Shown one piece after another: positions 43,980 through 51,128 of a stretch of 51,128 nucleotides of DNA (positions within the stretch are counted from its first letter, which is position 1; each line of letters begins with the position of its first letter). The position numbers and the translations under genes are program-made. The stretch spans positions 1 to 51,128 of the forward strand of contig JAKBGV010000001.1 of the NCBI GenBank assembly GCA_021837305.1, given 5' to 3'. The notes beneath the pieces were generated by a model. That model saw only the letters and a list, made by a program, of their open reading frames with translations, made no database searches and was not told the DNA's origin. This stretch comes from Actinomycetes bacterium (GTDB lineage Bacteria; Actinomycetota; Acidimicrobiia; Acidimicrobiales; RAAP-2).

Positions 43980-44845
43980 GCCGTCGAAAGCCGGTCGCCG
44001 GGTCCGTCGGCGTCCCATCGCAGGCACCCACGTCTCGTCGGTCACGGAAGCGCGCTAGCGCGGAGCTGGAACCGTCACGTCGGCGACGGCGTCGGTCACG
44101 CGCGCGCTCGACGGAAAGGTCAGTCGCGCCGCACCGGCGGCGCCGGTGGCTCCCGTACACGATTGCCTCCCTGCTCGTACTGACCTCACTCGGCGTGGGC
44201 CTCAACTGGCTCGTGCACTCGTCGATCTTCCAGGTCCGTCACGTCGTCGTAATCGGTCTGCGACACGAGGCACGTGGCGCCGTGCTCGCAGCCACCGGAC
44301 TCACCGGGGACCCACCGTTGCTCGATGTATCCACGTCCGAGGTCGCTCGTCGTCTGGCGGTCTTCCCGTGGATCGGCAGAGTCACGGTGACCAAACGGTG
44401 GCCGAACACCGTGGAGATCGTGGTGCACGAGCGCACCCCCGTGGCCGTCGCCTTCGACGCGAATCACACGTTGCAGTACGTCGATGCGACGGGTCACGAC
44501 CTGGGCCCAGCACCTCTCACCGTCAATCTGCCGACCCTGGAGTACCTGCGTCCCCAGCAGCGCAGTTGGCCCTTCCAGCACGCCGGATTCAACGCGGCGC
44601 TGGTCGCCAGCCGGCTGCCTCCTGCCTTCGCCGCGCAGGTCGCGGTGATCACGGTTGACGCAAGTGGCTCAGTCTCGCTGAAGTTGACTACGCCGGTCAC
44701 GTTCATCCTGGGCCGGCCGACCGACCTCACCGACAAGTTCGTCTCGGTGGCCGCGGTGATCGCGCACGCGCAGTTGCGCCCGGGCGAGGTCGTGGATGTT
44801 CGGGTCCCGGGTGAACTCGCGGTGTCGGGACCGTCGGCAGGGTAG
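43976..44845 (+). CDS. ftsQ: cell-division protein FtsQ
   Basis: Scaffold of the divisome. The 289 residues have a highly basic cytoplasmic N-terminus (about 1-58, with runs of Arg), one helix near 60-80, a POTRA domain starting FQVRHVVVIG and a beta domain with PWIGRVTVTKRWPNTVEIVVHERTPVA read in family order. GTG start overlapping murB. Last gene of the run before the ftsZ promoter. Confidence 0.92.
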   Translation: MSRRKPVAGSVGVPSQAPTSRRSRKRASAELEPSRRRRRRSRARSTERSVAPHRRRRWLPYTIASLLVLTSLGVGLNWLVHSSIFQVRHVVVIGLRHEARGAVLAATGLTGDPPLLDVSTSEVARRLAVFPWIGRVTVTKRWPNTVEIVVHERTPVAVAFDANHTLQYVDATGHDLGPAPLTVNLPTLEYLRPQQRSWPFQHAGFNAALVASRLPPAFAAQVAVITVDASGSVSLKLTTPVTFILGRPTDLTDKFVSVAAVIAHAQLRPGEVVDVRVPGELAVSGPSAG

Positions 44846-44853
44846 TTTGGTAT

Positions 44854-44882
44854 TTGACCGAAATGGAGCCACTGACTAGCCT
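44854..44882 (+). promoter_or_regulatory. ftsZ promoter
   Basis: TTGACC (44854-44859), a 17-nt spacer and TAGCCT (44877-44882) make the best -35/-10 pair in the window. A second possible hexamer, TAGAGT, lies nearer the gene. The leader carries GAAGGGGG before ATG 44962. Confidence 0.6.
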
Positions 44883-44961
44883 GCAATGACATTTTGTCGT
44901 GCACGCGCGCGACGCCCAGCGCGGTGGGTCACAATAGGTAGAGTCGCCCGAAGGGGGTTTC

Positions 44962-46047
44962 ATGAGTTTGAGCCAGAACAACTACCACGCGGTCATCAAG
45001 GTGATCGGTGTGGGAGGCGGGGGCGTCAACGCGGTGAATCGCATGGTGGCAGCGGGTCTGCGCAACATCGAGTTCATCGCCGCGAACACCGACGCACAGG
45101 CGCTCTTGCTCAGCGAGGCCGATCTCAAGATCGACATCGGACGTCAGTTGACCAGGGGCTTGGGGGCAGGCAGCGACCCCGAGATCGGTCGCCAGGCGGC
45201 CGAAGAGCACCGCTCGGAGATCGAGGAGGCGTTGAAGGACACCGATATGGTCTTCATCACCGTCGGCGAGGGCGGTGGCACGGGAACCGGCGCCGCCCCC
45301 GTGGTCTCAGACATCGCGCGCTCGTTGGGAATCCTCACGATCGGCGTCGTGACACGGCCGTTCTCCTTTGAGGGAAAGCGCCGTGCGACCCAGGCCGAGA
45401 AGGGGATTGAGGCTCTGCGCGGGAAGGTGGACACGCTGATCGTGATCCCGAACGACCGGCTGCTCTCGGTGACCGCGGCGGACACCTCGATGCTGGACGC
45501 GTTCAAGATTGCCGACGACGTGCTGTTGTCGGCCGTTCGCGGCGTCACCGACCTGATCACGGTGCCCGGCTTGATCAACACCGACTTCGCGGACGTGAAC
45601 GCCATCATGCGTAACGCCGGGAGTGCCATTATGGGCGTCGGCCAGTCCACCGGAGAGGGCCGGGCCGTGAACGCGGCTCGAGCAGCGATCACCTCGCCAT
45701 TGCTCGAGGCTTCGATCGACGGAGCGCGCGGCATCCTCATGAACATCGTCGGTGGCTCCAACGTCACCCTGACCGAGGTCACCGACGCCGCCAACATCAT
45801 CCACTCGGTGGCCCATCCTGACGCCAACATCATCTTCGGCAGCGTCATCGACGACTCGATTGGCGACGCCGTGCGCGTCACGGTCATCGCCGCCGGTTTC
45901 GACCACCAGACTCCTGCCAAGGCGGTGCCGACGACGACCAGCCAGCCCGTCATGACCGAGGGACCGCGCACCGATATCTTCAGTTCCGCGAACGACGACT
46001 TCTTCGACGTTGGCGGCGATGACGACCTTCCCAGCTTCCTCCGCTGA
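44962..46047 (+). CDS. ftsZ: cell-division GTPase FtsZ
   Basis: Forms the Z ring. The 361 residues hold [15 protein letters not shown] (14-28), the tubulin signature GGGTGTG (104-110), [11 protein letters not shown] and the NIIFGSVID segment. The variable linker is short (about 315-350), and the tail DDDLPSFLR fits the conserved peptide that binds SepF and other partners. GEGGGTGTG rather than GMGGGTGTG is the actinobacterial form. Own promoter upstream; YggS overlaps the end. Confidence 0.98.
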   Translation: MSLSQNNYHAVIKVIGVGGGGVNAVNRMVAAGLRNIEFIAANTDAQALLLSEADLKIDIGRQLTRGLGAGSDPEIGRQAAEEHRSEIEEALKDTDMVFITVGEGGGTGTGAAPVVSDIARSLGILTIGVVTRPFSFEGKRRATQAEKGIEALRGKVDTLIVIPNDRLLSVTAADTSMLDAFKIADDVLLSAVRGVTDLITVPGLINTDFADVNAIMRNAGSAIMGVGQSTGEGRAVNAARAAITSPLLEASIDGARGILMNIVGGSNVTLTEVTDAANIIHSVAHPDANIIFGSVIDDSIGDAVRVTVIAAGFDHQTPAKAVPTTTSQPVMTEGPRTDIFSSANDDFFDVGGDDDLPSFLR

Positions 46048-46699
46048 CACCCGCCTGTTCGAGCGGGTCAGCGAGAATGTTCGGCTCGCGAGACGCCGCA
46101 TCGCGGACTCGTCGCCCACGCCCGAAGGGGTGCGCATCGTCGCGGTGACCAAGACGTTCGGCCCGCAGGCCGTGCGAGCCGCGGTGGCGGCGGGAATCGA
46201 GACGGTTGGTGAGAACTACCTCATCGAGCTCGAGGCCAAACGGCGAGCCCTCAGCGACCTCGACGTGCGTTGGCACTTCCTCGGAGCCTTGCAGTCCAAT
46301 AAGATCGCCCGCGCCACGCGAGTGGCTGACGTGCTCTGTGGGGTCTCACGGGCCAAGGAGGTCGCGCGGATCGCTTCGGTGGCCCCGGGCTCGACGATCT
46401 ACGTCGAGGTAGACGTGAGCGAGATCGCGACGCGAACCGGGGCCTCGGTGCCCGAAGCGACCGAACTCGTCCGCGAGGCTCGCCGACTCGGCCTCGACGT
46501 GCGGGGCCTGATGACCGTCGCACCGCCTACGACCGAGGGGGCACGCCGGGCCTTTGAGACGGTTCGTGAACTCGCTGATCAATTGGGTGTTGTAGAGCGA
46601 TCAATGGGCATGAGCGATGATTTAGAGCTCGCGTGCGAGTACGGTTCCACGGAGGTTCGCCTCGGGCGGGCCCTCTTCGGCTCGCGGGTGGCCGCGTGA
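46019..46699 (+). CDS. YggS/PROSC family PLP-binding protein
   Basis: PLP homeostasis protein of 226 residues with an alanine-racemase-like barrel. PLP lysine is Lys45 in [26 protein letters not shown] and [27 protein letters not shown] are conserved. ATG 46019 overlaps ftsZ by 29 nt; a TTG nine bases upstream is possible. The ftsZ-yggS-sepF order is common in Gram-positive bacteria. Confidence 0.93.
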   Translation: MTTFPASSADTRLFERVSENVRLARRRIADSSPTPEGVRIVAVTKTFGPQAVRAAVAAGIETVGENYLIELEAKRRALSDLDVRWHFLGALQSNKIARATRVADVLCGVSRAKEVARIASVAPGSTIYVEVDVSEIATRTGASVPEATELVREARRLGLDVRGLMTVAPPTTEGARRAFETVRELADQLGVVERSMGMSDDLELACEYGSTEVRLGRALFGSRVAA

Positions 46700-46709
46700 C
46701 GTGGTGGCC

Positions 46710-46715
46710 TAACAT
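46710..46715 (+). promoter_or_regulatory. possible -10 hexamer TAACAT before sepF
   Basis: TAACAT would start a leader of about 24 nt carrying AAGGGGAG. It may supplement read-through from ftsZ. Confidence 0.35.
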
Positions 46716-46745
46716 GGTTTCGGGCGGTAGCCGCAAGGGGAGCAG

Positions 46746-47336
46746 ATGAAAGATAAATTCCGAAAGGCGTTGGGGTTCCTCGGGCTTATCGAGGACGAGT
46801 ACGGCGACTACGCATCGAGCGTCCCCGCGCGCCCCTTTACGGATGAGAGCGCCTACGAGGAGCCGGCGGACTGGCGTCCGGGCCAGCCCGCGGGTCGGCC
46901 GTACCCACCGTCGAACAACCCCGTGCCCCCGAGGACTCAGCAGGCGGCTCGACGGCCGTCGTCGATCTCGGTGCTCGACAACGCTGGTGAACCGCCACGT
47001 GTGCGTCCGATGCCGAGCCCGCGTCCCCGCCCACCGGCGACGCTCGCCAACGAGTACGAGCCGGCGATTCTCTTCCCCCAGTCCTACAACGAGTCACGGC
47101 GCATCACCGACCTCCTACGTAGTTCGCGGGTCGTCGTGCTCAACGTGACCGGGCTGGAGCCGAGTGTGGCGAGACGGCTGGTCGACTTCGCGTCGGGCAC
47201 CGCGTACGCACTGAGCGCGAAGATCGAGCCGCTGGACCAGGGCGTCTACCTGGTCTGCCCGCAAGGCTCGCACGTCAGCACCGACGCCCGGGCATCGCTG
47301 CGCGCCTCGGGGTTCCGTTCGTTCGACGCCCTATGA
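46746..47336 (+). CDS. sepF: cell-division protein SepF
   Basis: Membrane anchor for the Z ring in bacteria without FtsA. The 196 residues have an N-terminal amphipathic helix (KDKFRKALGFLGL), a long Pro/Arg-rich linker (about 25-100) and the C-terminal SepF domain with RRITDLLRSSRVVVLNVTGLE and RLVDFASGTAYAL. ATG after AAGGGGAGCAG. Ends overlapping yggT. Confidence 0.95.
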   Translation: MKDKFRKALGFLGLIEDEYGDYASSVPARPFTDESAYEEPADWRPGQPAGRPYPPSNNPVPPRTQQAARRPSSISVLDNAGEPPRVRPMPSPRPRPPATLANEYEPAILFPQSYNESRRITDLLRSSRVVVLNVTGLEPSVARRLVDFASGTAYALSAKIEPLDQGVYLVCPQGSHVSTDARASLRASGFRSFDAL

Positions 47337-47581
47337 GGTTCATCCACCTCCTGCTTTCGCTCTACATCTGGGTCTTTATCGTCGCCGCGCTGCTCAGCTG
47401 GTTCCCCTCGTCGAGCACGGGTGGGGTGGCGTCGCTGCGGCGCGCGCTCATGATTATGACCGAGCCAGTCCTTCGGCCGCTACGTCAGATCCTGCCGCGC
47501 CCACAGTTCGGTGGCGTAGGGATTGACTTCTCGGTGCTGGTCGCGATCATCGCGTTGGAGATCATCAACGCCGTGATCTGA
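47333..47581 (+). CDS. YggT-family membrane protein
   Basis: 82 residues with two hydrophobic helices (about 5-23 and 62-80) and the family's LLSWFP and MTEPVLRPLRQILP motif between them. The function is not firmly known; the family sits in division operons and has been linked to osmotic or chloroplast membrane organisation. ATG overlaps the sepF stop. Confidence 0.9.
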   Translation: MRFIHLLLSLYIWVFIVAALLSWFPSSSTGGVASLRRALMIMTEPVLRPLRQILPRPQFGGVGIDFSVLVAIIALEIINAVI

Positions 47582-47644
47582 TTGCTCGGCGTTACGACTC
47601 GTTTCTCGAGGGGCACGAGCCACGTTCATGCGGTGGTCGCGCGG

Positions 47645-47650
47645 TATGGT
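47645..47650 (+). promoter_or_regulatory. -10 hexamer TATGGT, leaderless divIVA
   Basis: TATGGT is 7 nt before ATG 47658 and no ribosome-binding site lies in the gap. Confidence 0.45.
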
Positions 47651-47657
47651 TGCTGGT

Positions 47658-48419
47658 ATGGACAGCACCGATAACGCCCGATCCGCACTGGATTCCATCG
47701 ATACCGTCGCCTTCAAGGTCGGTCTCAAGGGCTACAACGTTGACGAGGTCGATGAGTTTCTCGAGCGTTTGTCTGGTGAGGCGCGTCAGTTGAAGGACCA
47801 GTTGCAACAGCAGCGCCAGCAGTTACGACAGGCGGCCGAGCGGATTAACCAGCTCGAGGCTGCACGGGCGAGCGCCGGTCCGGCCCCGGCGCCAGCCCCC
47901 CACGCGGCACCGCGGCCGGCGCCGAGTGCGGCGGGTACGGGGGCCGAGCAGGTCACGTCGATGATCGCCATGGCCCAGCAGTTCATCGATCACGCGCAGC
48001 GCGAAGCGGAAGAGAAGTCACGCGAACTGACCGTGGCGGCCCAGGAACGCGCACGCCAGATCGTCACCGAGGCGCGCAGTCGCGCGGAGGACGAGGTCAA
48101 CAGGCTTAACGGGCTCAAACAGCGCCTCAGTGAGGACGTCGAGACACTGACGCGCCAATTGGATATTGAGCGGAACCGTTTGAGCGGCGCGTTGAGTGAG
48201 TTCTCGCGTTGGATCGAGTCGACCTTGCACGTGGGTGGTCGACCCGCCGCAACCGCACAGGGCCAGTCGTCCGCGCCGACACCCGCAGCTGCACCGGCAC
48301 CCGGGTCGACGCCGTCGTCGACCACGCAGCCGGCCGCCGATTTCGACTCGACGGCCCAGCAGACGGTGGTGACGCAAGCGATGCACTTCGAAACGCCAAA
48401 TCCCGACGATCGCACGTAA
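47658..48419 (+). CDS. divIVA: DivIVA/Wag31 polar growth protein
   Basis: Cytoplasmic coiled-coil scaffold that binds curved membrane and directs polar growth. The 253 residues begin with the lipid-binding domain FKVGLKGYNVDEVDEFLERL (about 18-37), then a coiled coil rich in Gln/Arg (40-70), an Ala/Pro linker (74-95), a second long coiled coil (100-190) and an acidic, Pro/Thr-rich tail. ATG 47658 is chosen over an upstream GTG-like start at 47628 because the domain and a leaderless hexamer fit it. Confidence 0.92.
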   Translation: MDSTDNARSALDSIDTVAFKVGLKGYNVDEVDEFLERLSGEARQLKDQLQQQRQQLRQAAERINQLEAARASAGPAPAPAPHAAPRPAPSAAGTGAEQVTSMIAMAQQFIDHAQREAEEKSRELTVAAQERARQIVTEARSRAEDEVNRLNGLKQRLSEDVETLTRQLDIERNRLSGALSEFSRWIESTLHVGGRPAATAQGQSSAPTPAAAPAPGSTPSSTTQPAADFDSTAQQTVVTQAMHFETPNPDDRT

Positions 48420-48435
48420 ATAGGGCTGGGACTGC

Positions 48436-48441
48436 TAGGGT
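48436..48441 (+). promoter_or_regulatory. -10 hexamer TAGGGT for the DksA-like gene
   Basis: TAGGGT 36 nt before the ATG gives a leader of about 30 nt that carries TAAGGAG. Confidence 0.45.
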
Positions 48442-48477
48442 CGGCCAGCACGAATCAACGGCCCTAAGGAGTACCCG

Positions 48478-49518
48478 ATGACTGCCAGCCCCGTCAATTC
48501 GAAGAAGGCCGTGTCAAAGGCGGCCAACAAGCCAGTCGTCGCGAAGAAAACTGCGGCTGCCTCGAGTGCGCCCTCGGCGAAGAAGACGACACTGAAAGCA
48601 ACGACCGCGAAGTCATCCGCTGTGACCAAGAAGGCGACTACACCAGCGAAGACGTCGGGCGCCGTCAAGGCGGCCACTGCGGGTTCGACCGCCGTCAAGG
48701 CCAAGGCGGCCGCCGCCGCCAAGGCCCAGCGCGAGCGCGAGGCGAAAGCCGCCGCCGCGAAGAAAGCCGCCGCCGCCAAGGCCAAGGCCGCCGCCGCCGC
48801 CAAGGCCCAGCGCGAGCGTGCGGCCAAGGCCGCCGCGAAGGAGCGTGAGGCCAAGGCCAAGGCCGCCGCGAAGGAGCGTGAGGCCAAGGCCAAGGCCGCC
48901 GCGAAGGAGCGTGAAGCCAAGGCCAAGGCCGCCGCGAAGGAGCACGAACTGCAGCGAAAGGCTCGGGAGCGGGCGGCGGTTGAAGCGAAGAAACTCCGTG
49001 AGATCGAGGCGAAGAAGAAAGCGGTCGAGGCGGAACGTCTGCGCAAACAGCGAGAGATTGAGCGTCGGAACCAAGAGGAGATGAAGCGTCAGGAGCGTCG
49101 TGAACTCGAGGAGCGCAAGCGTCAAGAGGCGCTGGAGCGCAAGATGCACTCGAAGCCCTACGCCCACGACGTCGCCTTCCTCGCCGAACTTCGCGAGTTG
49201 CTGCTCGAGACCCAGTCGGTCACTGCGGAACAGATTACGGTCCTCGAAAGCGCGGTGAATGACCTGCTGGAGGGGCGCGAGCGACCCGAGTACGACGAAG
49301 AAGACGGCTCCAGTGCGGGTTCGGATTACGACCGTGACCAGTTGAAGATGCAGCTGGACAATGAGCGTCTGAAGATCGAACTGATCGACGTCGCGTTGGC
49401 ACGGGTCGACGACGGGAGCTACGGGCGCTGTGACAGCTGTTACGAGCCGATCGCGAAGGATCGGCTCCGGGCACAGGTACCCGTGTTCACCTGTGTGACG
49501 TGCCGCGCCAACGGCTGA
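48478..49518 (+). CDS. TraR/DksA zinc-finger protein with Lys/Ala-rich H1-like N-terminus
   Basis: 346 residues in two unlike parts. Residues 1-155 are almost wholly Lys, Ala, Arg and Glu, resembling eukaryotic histone H1 tails and bacterial H1-like proteins, and merge into a charged helix to about 225. Residues 225-346 look like DksA/TraR: a helical hairpin with an acidic tip region (EYDEEDG) and a four-Cys finger CDSC...CVTC. The tail could hold DNA while the finger part reaches RNA polymerase, which is inference. A 33-bp tandem repeat lies in the tail. ATG after TAAGGAG. The end overlaps lspA. Confidence 0.85.
   Translation: MTASPVNSKKAVSKAANKPVVAKKTAAASSAPSAKKTTLKATTAKSSAVTKKATTPAKTSGAVKAATAGSTAVKAKAAAAAKAQREREAKAAAAKKAAAAKAKAAAAAKAQRERAAKAAAKEREAKAKAAAKEREAKAKAAAKEREAKAKAAAKEHELQRKARERAAVEAKKLREIEAKKKAVEAERLRKQREIERRNQEEMKRQERRELEERKRQEALERKMHSKPYAHDVAFLAELRELLLETQSVTAEQITVLESAVNDLLEGRERPEYDEEDGSSAGSDYDRDQLKMQLDNERLKIELIDVALARVDDGSYGRCDSCYEPIAKDRLRAQVPVFTCVTCRANG
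48823..48948 (+). repeat. 33-bp tandem repeat in the Lys/Ala-rich coding region
   Basis: Three full copies (48823-48855, 48856-48888, 48889-48921) and a partial fourth encode AKAAAKEREAK each. The copies differ by one or two bases, so copy number could change by slippage while keeping frame. Confidence 0.85.
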
Positions 49519-49970
49519 GGATCGCACCTAACCGCACGGTGCTGGTCACGGCCCTCGGGGTGCTCGTCGTGGACGCGGCGAGTAAGGCGTGGGCGCGCCG
49601 GGCACTGACGCGACCGCTCCACGTACTCGGGCCGCTCTGGCTGCGTCTGCAGTACAACACCGGCATCTCGTTCTCGCTCAACCAATCGGGCCCGCTCGTC
49701 ACAACCGTGACTACCACGGTGGTCGCCCTTGCGCTCCTGGTCGCGGCCGTACGGGCCCGCAACGGCGCCCCAGCGGTGGGGTTCGGCCTCATGCTCGGTG
49801 GGGGGGTCGCTAACGTGGTGGACCGACTCATGGCCACACCCCACCAGGTGACCGACTTCATTGCGGTCGGCTCCTTCCCGGTGTTCAACGCGGCCGACGT
49901 GGCGGTCACCTGCGGTTTCCTGGTGTTGATCGTGGTGGCGCTGCGAGGCGATACGTTGATGAGACGATGA
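49500..49970 (+). CDS. lspA: lipoprotein signal peptidase (SPase II)
   Basis: Aspartic protease that removes lipoprotein signal peptides in the membrane. The 156 residues make four helices; catalytic Asp108 is in GGGVANVVDRL and Asp133 in FNAADVAV. The GTG start overlaps the preceding gene by 19 nt, so a slightly later start is possible. lspA followed by an RluD-type gene is a widespread pair. Confidence 0.93.
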   Translation: MPRQRLRIAPNRTVLVTALGVLVVDAASKAWARRALTRPLHVLGPLWLRLQYNTGISFSLNQSGPLVTTVTTTVVALALLVAAVRARNGAPAVGFGLMLGGGVANVVDRLMATPHQVTDFIAVGSFPVFNAADVAVTCGFLVLIVVALRGDTLMRR

Positions 49971-50926
49971 GCGACACCGACGAGTTCGAAGATGGTCGGC
50001 TCGACGTGGTAGTGCCCGAGGGTCTCGACGGCGTGCGTTGTGACCGTGCGCTGGCGATGCTGACGGGTCGACCCCGGGCGCTCATCGCCGCGGTGATCGC
50101 GACGGGTGCGGTCAGCGTGGACGGTGGGGCACTTAAGAAAGCGTCAACACCTTTGATCTCGGGCCAACGGCTCGTCGCCACGTTGCCCGACGTCGATGAC
50201 GGCTGGGTCGAACCCGACGGGTCCGTGCCGGTGGACGTCGTGGCCGAGTCGGTCGACTTCATCGTGGTGAACAAGGCGCCGGGACAGGTGGTCCACCCGG
50301 GCGCTGGCCAGCGGGCGGGCACACTCGTCGCCGGACTCCTCGCTCGCTACCCCGAACTAGACGAACTTCGCCAGCGCGGGCTCGGCGACCCGTCTCGTCC
50401 CGGCGTTGTGCACCGCCTCGACAAGGGGACGTCGGGGCTGCTCGTCGTCGCGCGCTCGCCGCTGGGGTACGAGCGATTGCACGAGCAATTGGCCGAGCGC
50501 GCGATCGAGCGGATCTACATCGGACTTGTCGAGGGTCACGTGGCCGAGTCGCGCGGCGTCGTCGACGCCCCGATCGGTCGTTCGACGAGGACCCCGACGA
50601 TGATGGCCGTGCGGGCCGACGGCCGGTGGGCGAGGACGGCCTACGAGGTCCTCTCGCGCCTCGACTCGCCGCGTACGACAGTGCTACGTCTGAAGCTGGA
50701 AACGGGCCGTACACACCAAATCCGCGTCCATCTGGCGTCCATAGGCCATCCGGTGGTCAACGACAACCGTTACGGCCACCGCCGTGAACCGCGGCTTGAG
50801 GCCGAGCGCGTGTTCCTTCACGCGACCCAACTGGGCTTTCACGACCCGTCAACTGGTGCGTGGACGTCATTCGACGCCGCCCTGCCGGAGGACCTTGCGG
50901 CACTGATCAGCCTGGAAGACCTCTAG
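49967..50926 (+). CDS. RluD-family rRNA pseudouridine synthase
   Basis: Converts uridine to pseudouridine, most likely in 23S rRNA. The 319 residues have an N-terminal S4 RNA-binding domain (about 20-75) and the catalytic domain with HRLDKGTSGLLV (catalytic Asp152), then ETGRTHQIRVHLASIGHPVVND. ATG overlaps the lspA stop. Its TAG shares CTAG with the stop of the convergent sigma-factor gene. Confidence 0.94.
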   Translation: MSDTDEFEDGRLDVVVPEGLDGVRCDRALAMLTGRPRALIAAVIATGAVSVDGGALKKASTPLISGQRLVATLPDVDDGWVEPDGSVPVDVVAESVDFIVVNKAPGQVVHPGAGQRAGTLVAGLLARYPELDELRQRGLGDPSRPGVVHRLDKGTSGLLVVARSPLGYERLHEQLAERAIERIYIGLVEGHVAESRGVVDAPIGRSTRTPTMMAVRADGRWARTAYEVLSRLDSPRTTVLRLKLETGRTHQIRVHLASIGHPVVNDNRYGHRREPRLEAERVFLHATQLGFHDPSTGAWTSFDAALPEDLAALISLEDL

Positions 50927-51128
50927 GCGAGTTCGTGTGCCGCGATGACGGTCTGGTCCTTTCGGAGGATCGCCATCGCCTCTTCCTCAGCCCGACGCAC
51001 CCGACGCACGCCGATGTCCATCACGTTGGCGGTCGCCTGGAGCGAGAGCGGCGATGAGCCATTGAGCCCGAAGCGGTAGGAGAGGACGTCACGTTGGATG
51101 TCGGTGAGCTGGTCGAGGGCGTCGAGTA
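50923..51128 (-). CDS. sigma-70 family RNA polymerase sigma factor, C-terminal part
   Basis: Only the last 68 codons are in the window. Translated on the minus strand they read LDQLTDIQRDVLSYRFGL, then LSLQATANVMDIGVRRVRRAEEEAMAILRK: region 4 of a sigma-70 factor, with the helix-turn-helix that reads the -35 box. The protein ends HELA. Which sigma group it belongs to cannot be told from this piece. Confidence 0.85.
   Translation of the reverse strand, partial: LDALDQLTDIQRDVLSYRFGLNGSSPLSLQATANVMDIGVRRVRRAEEEAMAILRKDQTVIAAHELA

Noticed and set aside
44962-46047. Glu instead of Met in the FtsZ signature as an anomaly
   Set aside because: GEGGGTGTG is the normal actinobacterial form, as in Mycobacterium.
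48823-48948. Possible CRISPR array
   Set aside because: The 33-bp copies are directly adjacent without spacers and keep a single coding frame.
48435-49046. Minus-strand Ala/Phe/Ser-rich frame that looks like a membrane protein
   Set aside because: It is the complement of the Lys/Ala-rich repeats of the DksA-like gene, which explains its composition.

Overview
The window looks like a chromosomal housekeeping region of a GC-rich, probably deep-branching actinobacterium, perhaps of the Acidimicrobiia. The phylum call rests on a Mec-CysO-CysM cysteine pathway followed by rph-rdgB (the gene order of mycobacteria, minus the genes between cysM and rph), an ftsZ-YggS-sepF-yggT-divIVA block without ftsA, a GEGGGTGTG tubulin signature in FtsZ, DUF3040, many GTG starts, and many genes that appear leaderless behind a TANNNT -10 hexamer. 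The class is an inference. I see no insertion sequence, prophage, CRISPR array or integron; the window starts and ends inside ordinary chromosome.

Layout. 1-119: nothing recognisable. 120-5492: tmRNA and smpB (minus), then mec, a DoxX membrane protein, the sulfur carrier cysO, cysM, rph, rdgB and a Lon-N-domain protein. 5489-11199: FKBP isomerase and a DEAD-box helicase with a C-terminal cold-shock domain (minus), tRNA-Leu, clpP, a two-gene polysaccharide ABC exporter (Wzm/Wzt type) and a HAD phosphatase. 11496-19731: 1-Cys peroxiredoxin, aldo/keto reductase, acyl-CoA synthetase, oligoribonuclease, dUTPase, tRNA-Gly, then a CoA-transferase / esterase / sulfatase run. 19929-32778: a polar amino-acid ABC transporter, a CaiB-type CoA-transferase, nitroreductase, an ABC-2 transporter pair, Fur-family regulator divergent from msrA, nitronate monooxygenase, NhaA and a low-molecular-weight phosphatase, then a run of DUF3040, ROK kinase, a small protein, HNH nuclease and a [17 protein letters not shown] protein. 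33148-50926: the division and cell-wall (dcw) cluster mraZ-rsmH-ftsL-ftsI-murE-mraY-ftsW-murG-murC-murB-ftsQ-ftsZ-YggS-sepF-yggT-divIVA, followed by a DksA-like zinc-finger protein with a long Lys/Ala-rich part, lspA and an RluD-type pseudouridine synthase. 50923-51128: the end of a sigma-70 factor gene.

How it works together. The mec operon makes cysteine from a protein-bound thiocarboxylate; its CysO has two residues after the Gly-Gly, so a protease must first expose the active end, and the JAMM protease Mec is the obvious candidate. The dcw cluster makes lipid II and the septum, but lacks murF and murD, which must be elsewhere. Two architectural habits stand out: all six convergent gene pairs overlap at their 3' ends, three of them by sharing CTAG as both stop codons, and several stop codons double as the first three bases of a -10 hexamer for the next gene.
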